Below, in pieces: positions 1-8,447 of a stretch of 64,000 bases of DNA (position 1 is the first letter of the stretch; each line of letters opens with the position of its first letter). The DNA lies in contig NZ_JAJQTQ010000006.1 of NCBI RefSeq assembly GCF_029081005.1, forward strand, positions 119,921 through 183,920. The letters run 5' to 3'. Origin of the DNA: Halomonas elongata. Its GTDB lineage: Bacteria; Pseudomonadota; Gammaproteobacteria; Pseudomonadales; Halomonadaceae. The position numbers and the translations under genes are program-made. The notes beneath the pieces were generated by a model. That model was given only the letters and a program-made list of their open reading frames with translations, was not told the origin of the DNA and did no database searches.

Positions 1-499
1 GGGCGCGTCGGGCGGGGCCGTCGCCCTCGCATTGTGTGCGGCTCCAGCTGGCGAAGTCGTGGTCGAGCAGCGGCAGGTCGAGCAGCCATTCCCCCGGATA
101 GTCGAACAGGTCGAGCGTCAGTTCGGCGGTGTTGCCGCGCCACCAGGTGGCGTGGGCGCGGCGGTAGCGGATCTTCAGGCGCAATTCGCTGATGCCACGG
201 GTCGGCGCCGGCCAGCTCGGTGGCTCGTTGCCGAGGGCCTGCATCGCCTGATCGTAAGGGAAGCGCGGCACGCCCAGGTCCTGCTGGGCGACGCGCTGGG
301 CGCCGAGCAGCCGCTGCTCCCGGGCGGCGGCGAGCAGATCCAGCCGTGCCTCGAGGCCGGCGTGGCGGAGCTGGTCGACCAGTGAGGTGAGAAAGGCGGT
401 CTTGCCGGCGCGTGACAGGCCGGTGACCGCCAGTCGCAACTGACGGTCACGGCCGCGTTCGATCAGGTCCTGAAGGTCGCGTGTCAAATCCTGGGGCAT
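1..499 (-). CDS. ycjX: YcjX-family P-loop NTPase (DUF463), 3' end outside window
   Basis: This is the first ~166 residues of a YcjX-like protein; the rest runs off the left edge. A P-loop GLSRAGKT lies at residues 27-34, and the segment DLFDYPGEWLLDLPLL further on is typical of the YcjX family, predicted GTP/ATPases often followed by the membrane protein YcjF (which would lie outside). YcjX is associated with stress responses in enterics, but its biochemical role is not settled. The ATG at 499 is the only sensible start before the P-loop; no strong ribosome binding site is visible. It lies 24 bp downstream of the MFS gene on the same strand, so read-through transcription is possible. The family call is firm; function is inferred. 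Confidence 0.85.
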   Translation of the reverse strand, partial: MPQDLTRDLQDLIERGRDRQLRLAVTGLSRAGKTAFLTSLVDQLRHAGLEARLDLLAAAREQRLLGAQRVAQQDLGVPRFPYDQAMQALGNEPPSWPAPTRGISELRLKIRYRRAHATWWRGNTAELTLDLFDYPGEWLLDLPLLDHDFASWSRTQCEGDGPARRA

Positions 500-523
500 T
501 CAAGGGTCCGCCTGGCGTCCATG

Positions 524-1693
524 TCAGCCTCTAATCTGTGGGCGATGGACACGGAAGGCAAGGCCGAGCAGCACCAGGGGCACGGCACACATCGGGATCA
601 GTACGGCATTGAGCAGCGGCCAGCCCAGGCTGGAGGCCGCGGGGCCCGCCAGCAGTGCAGTGATGGCCACGGTGGAGAATACCAGGAATTCGTTGGCGGC
701 CTGGGTGCGGGCCTTCTCGGCAGGGCTGTGCGTTTCCGTGAGCAGGCCGGTGGCCGGCAGGAAGGTGAAGTTCCAGCCCGCCCCGAGCAGGATCAGGCCG
801 CCGTGAAAGCCCGCCAGGCCGGCATCGAACTGGGCGGTCAGGGCGCTGGCGATCAGCAGCAGGCAGCCGCAGGCGATCATTCGCGAAGCCCCGAAGCGAG
901 CGGTCAGTCGGCCAGTCACGAAGGAGGGGAGGAACATGGCGACCACGTGCCACTGAATGGTGGCGGCGACGTGGTCGAAATCGTGGCCGGCCTCGGCCAT
1001 TGCCAGCGGCGTGGCGGTCATGGCCAGGTTCATCACGCCGTAGCCGATCATGGCGCTGACCACCGCCAGCACGAAGACCGGCTGGCGAACGATCTCGCCC
1101 AGCGGGCGCCGCTCGCCGACGGAGGCATCATGGGTGCCGGCCGGCATGCGCACGAAGGCGAGCAGGATCAGGGCGAACAGATAGAGTGTGCCCAGACCGA
1201 TGAAGCTGCCCAGATAGGGGGTATCGGCCAGGCTGTGACTGTGGCGCGCCAGCCAGGGACCGAAGAAGGCCGCCAGCACGCCCCCGCCCATCACCAGACC
1301 GATGGCGCGGTCGCGTCCGCCCTCGGGCGCGGCTTCGACGGCGGCGAAGCGATAGAGCTGGCCGAAGCCGATGCCGATCCCGATCAGCCAGGTGGCGACC
1401 AGGAAGAGGTCGAAGCGCTGTGAGTGCAAGGCGAGCACGGCGAGCCCCGCGCCGGCGATGCCCATCAGGTTGCCGAGCACGAAGCCGCGCCGGCGGCCCA
1501 GCCTGGCCATGATCAAGGACGCCGGAATGGTGGCGCACATCAAGCCCAGCCATTGCGTCGCCACCGGGGCGGTGGACCAGGCGGGGGCCGGGGCGAGCTG
1601 GGCGCCGATCAGCGGGGAGACGGCGATCAGCAGGATATTGCCGCTTACCAGCAAGGCCTGGCAGAGCGAAAGCAGGGAAACGGTCAGGGGCAT
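524..1693 (-). CDS. MFS transporter, 12-TM drug/metabolite exporter type
   Basis: The 389-residue product is hydrophobic throughout, with about 12 predicted membrane spans and the MFS loop signature ARLGRRRG between TM2 and TM3. It is an inner-membrane secondary transporter; the substrate cannot be read from sequence. The ATG at 1693 lies inside the end of the upstream regulator gene (10-bp overlap), giving translational coupling. A longer in-frame start exists upstream, but its extra residues are basic and not MFS-like, so I reject it. The overlap with a GlxA-type AraC regulator suggests the pair forms one operon and that the regulator controls the exporter. An efflux role is inference. Confidence 0.85.
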   Translation of the reverse strand: MPLTVSLLSLCQALLVSGNILLIAVSPLIGAQLAPAPAWSTAPVATQWLGLMCATIPASLIMARLGRRRGFVLGNLMGIAGAGLAVLALHSQRFDLFLVATWLIGIGIGFGQLYRFAAVEAAPEGGRDRAIGLVMGGGVLAAFFGPWLARHSHSLADTPYLGSFIGLGTLYLFALILLAFVRMPAGTHDASVGERRPLGEIVRQPVFVLAVVSAMIGYGVMNLAMTATPLAMAEAGHDFDHVAATIQWHVVAMFLPSFVTGRLTARFGASRMIACGCLLLIASALTAQFDAGLAGFHGGLILLGAGWNFTFLPATGLLTETHSPAEKARTQAANEFLVFSTVAITALLAGPAASSLGWPLLNAVLIPMCAVPLVLLGLAFRVHRPQIRG

Positions 1694-2703
1694 GGGGCTT
1701 CCTCGGTGGGTGTTATGGCGGAGCCGAAGCGTTGGCGATAGACCGATGGCGAGACGCCGTATCGGCGGTGGAAGAGACGTCGCAGTTGTTCGGCATGGCC
1801 CAATCGCCACCGGGCGGCCAGGCGTTCGAGCGATGGGCCGGGGTGAGTGTCGAGCAGCTGCATGCGTGCCCCTTCCAGTCGCAACCGGGTCAGGTAGGCG
1901 CCTGGGGTGGTGTCCAGGTGCCGCCGGAACAGCCGCGACAGATGGCGCGGCGTGACCGACATGCGTGCCGCCATGCTCTCGAGGTCGTGATCGGCAGCGG
2001 GATCGGCGTGCAACTGGTCGAGTAGTTCGCGCAAGGGGCCGGTAGTACGTTGCTGGCTCAACAGCGCCTCGCTGAACTGGGCCTGGCCACCGGGACGGTG
2101 CAGGAACATCACCAGCTCACGGGCGACGCGGCCCGCCAGGGCGGCCCCCTGGTCGGCTTCGACCAGCGAGAGGGCGAGATCGATGCCAGCGGTCACCCCG
2201 GCGCTGGTATAGCGGTCGCGATCGTTGACGTAGAGGGCGTCGGGCTCGACATGCACCTGCGGGTGGGCCTGTGCCAGCATTTCGGCATGGCGCCAGTGGG
2301 TGGTGGCTCGGTGGTCATCGAGTAGCCTGGCTCGGGCCAACAGGAAGGCACCCGTGCAGATGGCGCCGAGACGCCTGACTTGCGGTGCCATCCCGCGTAG
2401 CTCGTCGAGGTGGTGCCCGGCCCGGCATTCGGCGAAGACGCCACTGCCACCGGCCACCAGCAAGGTGTCCGGAGCGCCGAGGGACGCCAGGCCCTGCCAG
2501 TCGAGATCGGCCATCATCACCAGGCCGCTGTTGGTGACCAGGGTGCCGGGGGAGCGGGCGACCAGGCTCAGCTCGTAGAGTGGCCGGCCGGCGAGTGCAT
2601 TGGCGCTGGCGAACACCTGCCAGGGGCCGGTGATATCGAGGACCTGGCAGTCGGGGTAGGCGAGCAGCACGACACGACGTGCATGGGATAATGGGGCTGT
2701 CAT
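1684..2703 (-). CDS. GlxA-family transcriptional regulator (DJ-1/PfpI + AraC HTH)
   Basis: The 339-residue protein has an N-terminal DJ-1/PfpI-like (class I glutamine amidotransferase-like) domain at about residues 8-180. Its nucleophile-elbow region is GAICTGAF, with Cys116. A C-terminal AraC-type double helix-turn-helix follows at about 235-335, ending with the GVSPSVYRQRF motif usual for AraC recognition helices. Family members bind small ligands such as quaternary amines or metabolites in the N-domain and activate neighbouring catabolic or transport genes. It overlaps the MFS gene, which it probably regulates. The start at 2703 directly follows a short leader region shared with the symporter terminator. 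The ligand is unknown. Confidence 0.9.
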   Translation of the reverse strand: MTAPLSHARRVVLLAYPDCQVLDITGPWQVFASANALAGRPLYELSLVARSPGTLVTNSGLVMMADLDWQGLASLGAPDTLLVAGGSGVFAECRAGHHLDELRGMAPQVRRLGAICTGAFLLARARLLDDHRATTHWRHAEMLAQAHPQVHVEPDALYVNDRDRYTSAGVTAGIDLALSLVEADQGAALAGRVARELVMFLHRPGGQAQFSEALLSQQRTTGPLRELLDQLHADPAADHDLESMAARMSVTPRHLSRLFRRHLDTTPGAYLTRLRLEGARMQLLDTHPGPSLERLAARWRLGHAEQLRRLFHRRYGVSPSVYRQRFGSAITPTEEAPCP

Positions 2704-2808
2704 CGGCGACTCCGGGGCTCAACGGCATGTGCTTGAGTCTGGTGGAAAGCGCAGGTGTCCACAATGACCAATACCCCACCGATAAGGACATGGTGGTGCC
2801 GAAAACGA

Positions 2809-2839
2809 CGACGCCCCGCTCAATGGCAGCGGGGCGTCG
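2809..2839 (-). terminator. Rho-independent terminator of the symporter gene
   Basis: A perfect 12-bp inverted repeat (CGACGCCCCGCT / AGCGGGGCGTCG) with a 7-nt loop is followed on the minus strand by a T-rich stretch (TCGTTTTC). It lies 29 bp past the stop codon of the symporter gene. Confidence 0.85.
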
Positions 2840-2867
2840 AGGCTGGCGAGGAAAGGTGAGGGTGGTG

Positions 2868-4484
2868 TCAGCCGGCGAAGGCGGCGTACATGATGATGAC
2901 CAGGATCACCAGGGTGATGCCGACGGGAACCGCCCCCTTCCACGGGGTGAGGTCGACCGCGCCGCTGTCCTCGTGAACCCAGGCGTCGGTCCGGGGACGC
3001 AGCTTGCCGATGATCAGCATGCCCACGACCAGCAGCACGAAGACGGCGGCGACGAAGTGGAACTCATGCATGACCTGGGGCAGCTTGTCGAACGGCGGAA
3101 TGAAGTAGCCGGCGAAGATCAGCAGACAGCCACCGACCAGGGCGATCTTGGCGGCCATGGCCGGCACTCGGCGCGTCAGCAGGCCGACCAGTACCACTGC
3201 CAGGATCGGGATGAAGTAGATGGCGTTCATCTTCTGCAGATAGCCGAACAGGCTCTCCTGGCCGGCCAGCAGGGGGGCGATGGTCATGGCGATGACGGCC
3301 ATGATCCAGCCGAAGATCTTGCTGGCGCGCACGACCTGCGCCTCGCTGGCTTCCTTGTTCAGCACGCCCTTGTAGAAGCCGAGGCTGAACAGGGTCGTGG
3401 TACTGTTCAGTGCAGAGTTGAAGGAGGACAGGATGGCACCGACCATCACCGCGGCGAAAAAGCCGGTGAGATAGGGCGGCAGCACGTTGAACACCAGGTG
3501 GCCATAGGCTTCATCGGCCTTGATGCCCTGATCGGCATAGAGGTGGTAGGCGATGATGCCGGGCAGTACCAGGTAGATGGGGCCGAGCAGCTTGAAGAAG
3601 CCGGTCAGCAGCACGCCCTTCTGGCCCTCGGCCAGGTTCTTGGCGGCAAAGGTCCGCTGGATGATCTGCTGGTTGGTGGTCCAGTAGAAGACGTTGATCA
3701 GAAAGACGCCGGTGAACAGGGTAAAGAAGGGAACCTGCTGGTCGGCACCGCCGATGGAATCGAGCTTGTCGGGGTGAGTCTGCTTGAGGGTCTCCCAGCC
3801 GGCCAGCACGCCGCTGCCGTCGCTGATCGCCTGCAGGCCGAAATAGACGATCACGAAGCCGCCGACCAGCAGTCCGATGCCGTTGAGCGTGTCGGACACG
3901 GCGACGGTACGCAGGCCGCCGAACAGGGCGTAGAGCGAACCGATCAGCCCCACCAGCCAGACGGTCAGCCACAGCAGGGTGGTATCGGACTGGATGCCTG
4001 TCAGGCCATGCAGGTCGAGCATGCCCTGCAGTCCCATGGCGCCCGAGTAGAGGATGATCGGCAGCAGGATCACCGCATAGGCGAGCAGGAAGATCACGTT
4101 GGTGATGCGCTGGGTGGCCTTGTCGAAGCGTATCTCCAGCAGTTGAGGCACGGTGGCGATGCCACTGCGCAGGAAGCGTGGCAGGAAGAACAGTGCCAGC
4201 AGCACCAGGGCGATGACGGCGACCACTTCCCAGGCCATCACGCTCAGGCCATCGCTGAAGGCTGAACCGTTGAGACCGACCATCTGCTCGGTGGAGAGGT
4301 TGGTCATCAACAGCGAGCCGGCGATCAACGGAAAGGTCAGACTGCGGCCGGCCAGGAAGAGGCCGTTGGCGCTCTTGTGATCGTCGCGGCGGGTGATCCG
4401 CCAGGTGATGAAGGCCACCAGACCTGTGAAGAACAGGAAGGAAGCGAGAGTCAGGGCATGCATGTCAGAAGATTCCGTAAACAT
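2868..4484 (-). CDS. Solute:sodium symporter (SSS/SLC5 family, SGLT/YidK-like)
   Basis: The 538-residue product is an inner-membrane sodium-coupled transporter with about 13-14 hydrophobic spans. The segment [17 protein letters not shown] is the hallmark of the SGLT-like sugar branch of the SSS family, and [12 protein letters not shown] near the N-terminus is the family's first conserved loop. Length matches family members (about 530-570). The substrate is probably a sugar or sugar-like solute (inference); no catabolic gene lies next to it. An alternative start, MHALTL at 4463, is equally plausible because neither start has a clear Shine-Dalgarno sequence. It is transcribed away from the DUF924 gene, with a 199-bp divergent spacer that holds AT-rich sequence near 4520-4540. 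Confidence 0.88.
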   Translation of the reverse strand: MFTESSDMHALTLASFLFFTGLVAFITWRITRRDDHKSANGLFLAGRSLTFPLIAGSLLMTNLSTEQMVGLNGSAFSDGLSVMAWEVVAVIALVLLALFFLPRFLRSGIATVPQLLEIRFDKATQRITNVIFLLAYAVILLPIILYSGAMGLQGMLDLHGLTGIQSDTTLLWLTVWLVGLIGSLYALFGGLRTVAVSDTLNGIGLLVGGFVIVYFGLQAISDGSGVLAGWETLKQTHPDKLDSIGGADQQVPFFTLFTGVFLINVFYWTTNQQIIQRTFAAKNLAEGQKGVLLTGFFKLLGPIYLVLPGIIAYHLYADQGIKADEAYGHLVFNVLPPYLTGFFAAVMVGAILSSFNSALNSTTTLFSLGFYKGVLNKEASEAQVVRASKIFGWIMAVIAMTIAPLLAGQESLFGYLQKMNAIYFIPILAVVLVGLLTRRVPAMAAKIALVGGCLLIFAGYFIPPFDKLPQVMHEFHFVAAVFVLLVVGMLIIGKLRPRTDAWVHEDSGAVDLTPWKGAVPVGITLVILVIIMYAAFAG

Positions 4485-4683
4485 CAGGGTTTATTGCCGT
4501 GTCGCTCGCGCCTTGCGAAGTAAAATTTCGTAAAATTACAGCGACGCGAGGAGTTTAGGAGTCGTGAAGGTATATGCCATACGCCTTTCGTCTAGTATCT
4601 TCCGGTATGGCGTGGTTGGCTGATCATGACCAGCTGCTAAGCTGGATGACGGGCCAGGTGGCCATGAATCGAGGAATGACGAG

Positions 4684-5235
4684 ATGACGATGCAGGAAGG
4701 GCCCGCGCGGGTGCTGGCTTTCTGGTTCGAGACACTGGATTCCACGCAATGGTTTCGCAAGGATCCGGCCCTGGATGCCGACATTGCCGAGCGTTTCGCC
4801 GATACGCTCGCGGCGGCGCTGCGCGGCGAGCTATGGCGCTGGCGAGAAACGCCACGTGGCAGACTGGCGGAGGTGATCGTGCTCGATCAATTCTCGCGCA
4901 ATATCCACCGCGACACGGCTCGGGCCTTTGCCGCCGATCCCATTGCCCTGGTCCTGGCCCAGGAAGCGGTCGCCCGGGGCGATGATCGAGCGCTCGTCCC
5001 AATGGAGCGAGCCTTCCTTTATATGCCTTACATGCACAGCGAGTCGCGGGCCATCCACGACGAGGCGCTGCGCCTTTTCGACCAACCCGGCCTGGAGCGC
5101 AATCTGGATTTCGAACACCGACACCGCGAGATCCTCGAGCGCTTCGGGCGCTACCCGCATCGCAACGCCATCCTGGGGCGAAACTCGACACCCGAGGAAC
5201 TGGCGTTTCTCGAACAGCCGGGGTCTTCCTTCTGA
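4684..5235 (+). CDS. DUF924 family protein
   Basis: This 183-residue soluble protein shows the DUF924 pattern from end to end: an opening LAFWFE, then LDQFSRNIHRD at about 60-70, FLYMPYMHSES at about 112-122, and a closing RFGRYPHRNAILGR. These helices resemble a TPR-like fold in known members, but no biochemical role is established. Length is normal for the family. It is preceded by GAGGAATGACGAG, which places a ribosome binding site in front of the ATG. It stands 51 bp upstream of the GlsB-like gene, so the two may be co-transcribed. Confidence 0.88.
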   Translation: MTMQEGPARVLAFWFETLDSTQWFRKDPALDADIAERFADTLAAALRGELWRWRETPRGRLAEVIVLDQFSRNIHRDTARAFAADPIALVLAQEAVARGDDRALVPMERAFLYMPYMHSESRAIHDEALRLFDQPGLERNLDFEHRHREILERFGRYPHRNAILGRNSTPEELAFLEQPGSSF

Positions 5236-5286
5236 CATCCTGGCAAGGCACCATCATGGAAACCACCAACCGGAAAGGAGAACGGC

Positions 5287-5529
5287 ATGGGTATCATTGC
5301 TTGGTTGATCATCGGGGGCCTGGCGGGCTGGATCGCCGGCAACATCATGCGTGGCGGCGGTTTCGGACTGCTGGGCAATATCGGCGTGGGAGTCGTCGGC
5401 GCGGTGGTCGGCGGTTTCCTGTTCAGCCTGCTCGGCCTGTCTTCCGGCGGGTTCATCGGTTCGCTGGTGACCGCCGTGGTGGGAGCCGTGGTGCTGCTGT
5501 GGATCATCGCCAAGGTCAAGAAGGCCTGA
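5287..5529 (+). CDS. GlsB/YeaQ/YmgE-type small stress-response membrane protein
   Basis: This 80-residue integral membrane protein consists of three hydrophobic helices rich in glycine: GIIAWLIIGGLAGWIAG, then GLLGNIGVGVVGAVVGG, then a C-terminal helix ending in KVKKA. This is the transglycosylase-associated (Pfam Transgly_assoc) family, whose members (GlsB, YeaQ, YmgE) are induced by envelope or acid stress. Despite the family name, it has no catalytic domain. A strong ribosome binding site (AAAGGAG) sits 6 nt before the ATG. Length is typical. Confidence 0.9.
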   Translation: MGIIAWLIIGGLAGWIAGNIMRGGGFGLLGNIGVGVVGAVVGGFLFSLLGLSSGGFIGSLVTAVVGAVVLLWIIAKVKKA

Positions 5530-5604
5530 ACGTGCTCGAACAGGGCCTTCGCCCGGCGACGTTTCGCATCACGCCCTGCTCGAATGAGTCTCCATGACAG
5601 CAAT

Positions 5605-5781
5605 ACGCCGCCCGGCCATTGGCCGGGCGGCGTGCGTTCGGGCGATGACGGAGGCGGCGGCCTGCTGACCGACCAGCTCCCTGAGGCAGATCTCGATGAT
5701 GTCCCGGCCTTCCTCGAGAATCGCGTCCTCGATGGTCACCGGCATCAGGAAGCGGACGGTGTTGCCGTACATGCCGCAGGA
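5605..5781 (-). pseudogene. Duplicated 3' end of gabT with its terminator (fragment)
   Basis: This 177-bp stretch matches 8395-8585, the gabT C-terminus plus terminator hairpin. I count 8 substitutions and one 14-nt deletion, about 95% identity. The deletion lies between two GGAGGC copies and removes the gabT stop codon, so the frame reads through into the terminator stem. The coding part corresponds to the last ~40 residues of GabT, from MYGNTVRFLMP to VGQQAAAS, with changes such as TCLKEL to ICLREL. There is no start or upstream gabT sequence here, so it cannot make an aminotransferase. It is a direct repeat of the true gabT end and, with it, brackets the HxlR/oxidase cassette. Confidence 0.85.
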
Positions 5782-5790
5782 ACGCGCCGT

Positions 5791-6498
5791 TCAGGTGTCG
5801 ACCTGTTTAGGTTCGCTGGCAAAGGTGCTCAGCCCCAACCAGCTCTGCATGCTGGCCTTCAATTGAAGGGCTCCGGTCAGTTGGAGCTTGCCGCTGTCGA
5901 TCGCTTCCGCCACGGTCATCAGGCCCATCCAGATGGCGGTCATGCTGCGCAGGTCGCTGGCCACGTAGAGGTCGACATCATGGCCGGGATCCTTCCTGCA
6001 GAGGTCGACGATGCCATCTGCGCCCGCTTTGTCGATGACTAGCCACCACTTGGCCTGGCCGGGTGTCACATCGTGATACAGAATTTGAATCGTGACTTTC
6101 CGGGACGGCAAGGGGTCGGGATCAAGGTTGCGGCGCATGTCCCACATCAGCAGCGAGGGGTCGAGATTCTTCATGGAGAGTTGCGCTTCCAACCAGCGTT
6201 GCCCCCAGCAGCCTATCGCCATGACGACCGGATGCAATTCCTCGCCTGCATCTGTCAGCCGGTAAAACGGGTTGCCATTCTCGGGGTCACGTTGGCGGCT
6301 CACCACCCCCAGTTCTTCCAGTTCGCGCAGTCGTTTCGACAACAGGGCCGGTGAGATATGTGGAAGCCCGCGGCGCAGGTCATTGAAGTGGTGGCTACCA
6401 CACAGTAGTTCGCGGATGACCAGGATGGTCCAGCGGGTGCCCAGCACCTCCGAGGCCATGGCCACGGGGCAGAACTGCTTATATCCCCAATCCGTCAT
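5791..6498 (-). CDS. HxlR-family transcriptional regulator with SCP2-like C-terminal domain
   Basis: The 235-residue protein begins with an HxlR winged helix-turn-helix: CPVAMASEVLGTRWTILVIR at about 9-28, then the recognition region GLPHISPALLSKRLRELEELG. The C-terminal half (about 130-225) resembles the SCP2 sterol-carrier-like ligand domain found in a subset of HxlR regulators. It is divergent from the FAD-linked oxidase gene, which it probably controls. The start at 6498 is chosen for the Shine-Dalgarno GAGGAGA located 7-8 nt upstream. A much longer in-frame extension exists but is not family-like. The gene ends 10 bp from the gabT-tail repeat, at the edge of the inserted cassette. Confidence 0.88.
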   Translation of the reverse strand: MTDWGYKQFCPVAMASEVLGTRWTILVIRELLCGSHHFNDLRRGLPHISPALLSKRLRELEELGVVSRQRDPENGNPFYRLTDAGEELHPVVMAIGCWGQRWLEAQLSMKNLDPSLLMWDMRRNLDPDPLPSRKVTIQILYHDVTPGQAKWWLVIDKAGADGIVDLCRKDPGHDVDLYVASDLRSMTAIWMGLMTVAEAIDSGKLQLTGALQLKASMQSWLGLSTFASEPKQVDT

Positions 6499-6741
6499 GA
6501 GAGAATCTCCTCGAGATAGCGAGGCTTCAGCGTCGCCGCTCGTCCGTCGGGAGCGGTACAGATCGTGAATTCCCGGTCCGTCGACGATTCCACTAAGTTT
6601 AGCAGTGTGATTTATCTGCATGTTCCGCGTGACCAGGTACCGAGCCATGGCTGTTGCTCCGACCGCTGGAGACGGCCTTCTCGGTGGGGCGTGGACGGGG
6701 AGCGTATGCCTCGAATGCTGGTGGCGACAGGGGGCCTGACC
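6499..6741. promoter_or_regulatory. Divergent control region of the HxlR/oxidase cassette
   Basis: This 243-bp spacer separates the two divergent starts. An imperfect inverted repeat, CACTAAGTTTAGCAGTG, lies at 6591-6607 near the middle and is the best candidate operator for the HxlR protein, since HxlR family members bind short inverted repeats in such spacers. I see no convincing sigma-70 hexamer pair. The operator is an inference from position and symmetry only. Confidence 0.35.
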
Positions 6742-8166
6742 ATGAAGATCATCAAAGCGATAACCCTCAAGGGTACCGATATTGAGTTGACGCCGGACAT
6801 GCTTGCCGGTTTGCAGATGCAGCTCCAAGGCGAGCTGTTGACGCCTGACGATCCAGCCTACGAGGCGTCGCGTAGCCTGTGGAACGCCATGATAGAGAGG
6901 CGGCCGGCCGTGGTGGTACGTTGCCTGGGAGTTGCAGACGTGATGGCGGGGGTGCGCTTCGCCCGCGAGCACGACCTGTTGCTCAGCATCAAGGGGGGCG
7001 GCCACAACATCGCTGGGCTGGCGGTGGCCGACGGCGCGCTGATGCTCGACCTCTCACCGATGCGTGGCGTCTGGGTCGATCGCAAACGCCGGGTGGCTCA
7101 TGCCCAGGCGGGATGTGTGCTCGGTGACGTGGACCGCGAGACCCAGGTACATGGCTTGGCCACTGTGCTTGGTTTCATATCCACCACCGGCATCGCCGGA
7201 CTTACTTTGGGCGGCGGCTTTGGCTACCTGAGTCGGCGCTGGGGCTATACCACTGACAGCGTGCTGGGTATGGACGTGGTCACCCCCGACGGCCAGTTGG
7301 TACACGCCAGTGCCGACGAGCATGCTGATTTGTTCTGGGGCTTGTGTGGCGGTGGTGGCAACTTCGGCGTAGTGACCGGTTTCGACTACCAGCTGTACCC
7401 CGTCGGCCCGGAGGTCGTAGGGGGGCTGGTGGCCTGGCCCGCCAGCGAGGCACCGGCGGTACTAGAGCTCTATAGCAGCCTGGCCGAGCAGGCCCCGCCC
7501 GAGCTGACCCTGGTCGCCTTGCTGCGGCCGGCACCGCCGGCGCCCTGGTTGCCCAAGGAATACCATGGCGCGCCGATCGTGGCGCTGCTGGCCTGCTACA
7601 GCGGCCAGCCGGAGGAGGGCGAGGCGGTGGTCGCGCCGATCAAGGCGTTCGGCCAACCCATCGGTGACGTGTTGGTGCGCCGGCCCTATGCGCAGCTGCA
7701 AAAGCTGCTCGATGCCACCCAGCCCAAGGGACGGCGCTACTACTGGAAGAGCGAGTATCTGCCGGGTATCAAGCCGGCGCTGTGCGACAAGGTCATCGAA
7801 CATGCCGGGCGCATCCGCTCGCCGCACTCGGCAGTTATTCTCTTCCAGCTCGGTGGCGCCCTGAATGAGCTCGACAACGACCACTCGGCCGTGGGCAATC
7901 GCGATGCGCGCTACATCTTCAACGTGGGGGCTGCCTGGGAGCAGCCGGAGGACGATGCGACGAACATTGCCTGGGCCCGGGAGGCTTGGCATGACCTGAA
8001 GACTTTCTCCACTGGCGGCACTTACATCAACTTCCTGACCGAGGATGAAGGCCGGGAGCGTGTCGAAGCGGCCTTTGGCCCGGCTCTCCGGCGACTCGCC
8101 GAGATCAAGCGACGCTGGGATCCGGACAACCGTTTCCGCGTCAATCGCAATATTGCGTCCGATTGA
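6742..8166 (+). CDS. FAD-linked oxidoreductase (PCMH/berberine-bridge type)
   Basis: This 474-residue flavoprotein has the PCMH-type FAD-binding domain: KGGGHNIAG at about 84-92, where His88 is the likely covalent-FAD attachment residue; TTGIAGLTLGGGFGYLSRRW; and GGGGNFGVVTGF. It ends with a berberine-bridge-enzyme-like tail, WDPDNRFRVNRNI. The second covalent-FAD cysteine of bicovalent members (usually in a G-x-C-P-x-V-G loop) seems absent; that loop reads HGLATVLGFIST. Related enzymes oxidise sugars, alcohols or phenolic side chains; the substrate here is unknown. The ATG at 6742 (MKIIKA) is preferred to upstream starts because the preceding ~60 in-frame residues are not family-like. It is divergent from the HxlR regulator. 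Both genes lie inside the gabT-tail direct repeats. Confidence 0.88.
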   Translation: MKIIKAITLKGTDIELTPDMLAGLQMQLQGELLTPDDPAYEASRSLWNAMIERRPAVVVRCLGVADVMAGVRFAREHDLLLSIKGGGHNIAGLAVADGALMLDLSPMRGVWVDRKRRVAHAQAGCVLGDVDRETQVHGLATVLGFISTTGIAGLTLGGGFGYLSRRWGYTTDSVLGMDVVTPDGQLVHASADEHADLFWGLCGGGGNFGVVTGFDYQLYPVGPEVVGGLVAWPASEAPAVLELYSSLAEQAPPELTLVALLRPAPPAPWLPKEYHGAPIVALLACYSGQPEEGEAVVAPIKAFGQPIGDVLVRRPYAQLQKLLDATQPKGRRYYWKSEYLPGIKPALCDKVIEHAGRIRSPHSAVILFQLGGALNELDNDHSAVGNRDARYIFNVGAAWEQPEDDATNIAWAREAWHDLKTFSTGGTYINFLTEDEGRERVEAAFGPALRRLAEIKRRWDPDNRFRVNRNIASD

Positions 8167-8387
8167 AGAATGGGGGAACGGGCGAGTCCATTCGACCTCA
8201 ACGTTCAGACGGACTGAGAGGGCATGGTCGTGGCAATGCCCGCAACTCTTGGAGGTCCCGCCATGCAGGAGATGATTCACTACATGCGGGTGCCGCCTGG
8301 AAGGTGCCGAGTACTGTGGCGTTTCCAATGGCCACGGCCGATTCTTCGCCGACGTGTACCCCGAAGCGGATTACAATCCTGCAGCAG
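8167..8387. other. Gene-poor spacer with possible decayed coding remnant
   Basis: No intact gene is visible between the oxidase stop and the gabT terminator. A ribosome-binding-like GGAGG precedes an ATG at 8263, but the frame it opens soon becomes arginine-rich and non-protein-like. One base out of frame, at about 8308-8390, the + strand reads a more protein-like run (AEYCGVSNGHGRFFADVYP). This may be the frameshifted tail of a lost gene. I could not assign it to a family. Confidence 0.3.
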
Positions 8388-8430
8388 CGAACGCACGCCG
8401 CCCGGCCATTGGCCGGGCGGCGTGCGTTCG
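8388..8430 (-). terminator. Terminator hairpin downstream of gabT
   Basis: A 20-bp perfect inverted repeat with a 3-nt loop (arms 8388-8407 and 8411-8430, core GCCGCCCGGCC att GGCCGGGCGGC) lies just past the gabT stop. It has no strong T tract, but the stem is exceptionally stable. The inner part is repeated in the fragment at 5605-5636. Confidence 0.7.
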
Positions 8431-8447
8431 GGCGATGACGGAGGCGA

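Noticed and set aside
2679..4265. 528-residue plus-strand open frame opposite the sodium symporter
   Set aside because: Gln/Asp/Gly-rich shadow. The minus strand codes for a typical SSS transporter with its own terminator.
5791..7005. Long 404-residue version of the HxlR regulator
   Set aside because: The N-terminal extension crosses the divergent promoter and the start of the oxidase gene, and has no HxlR or other domain. The start at 6498 has a good ribosome binding site.
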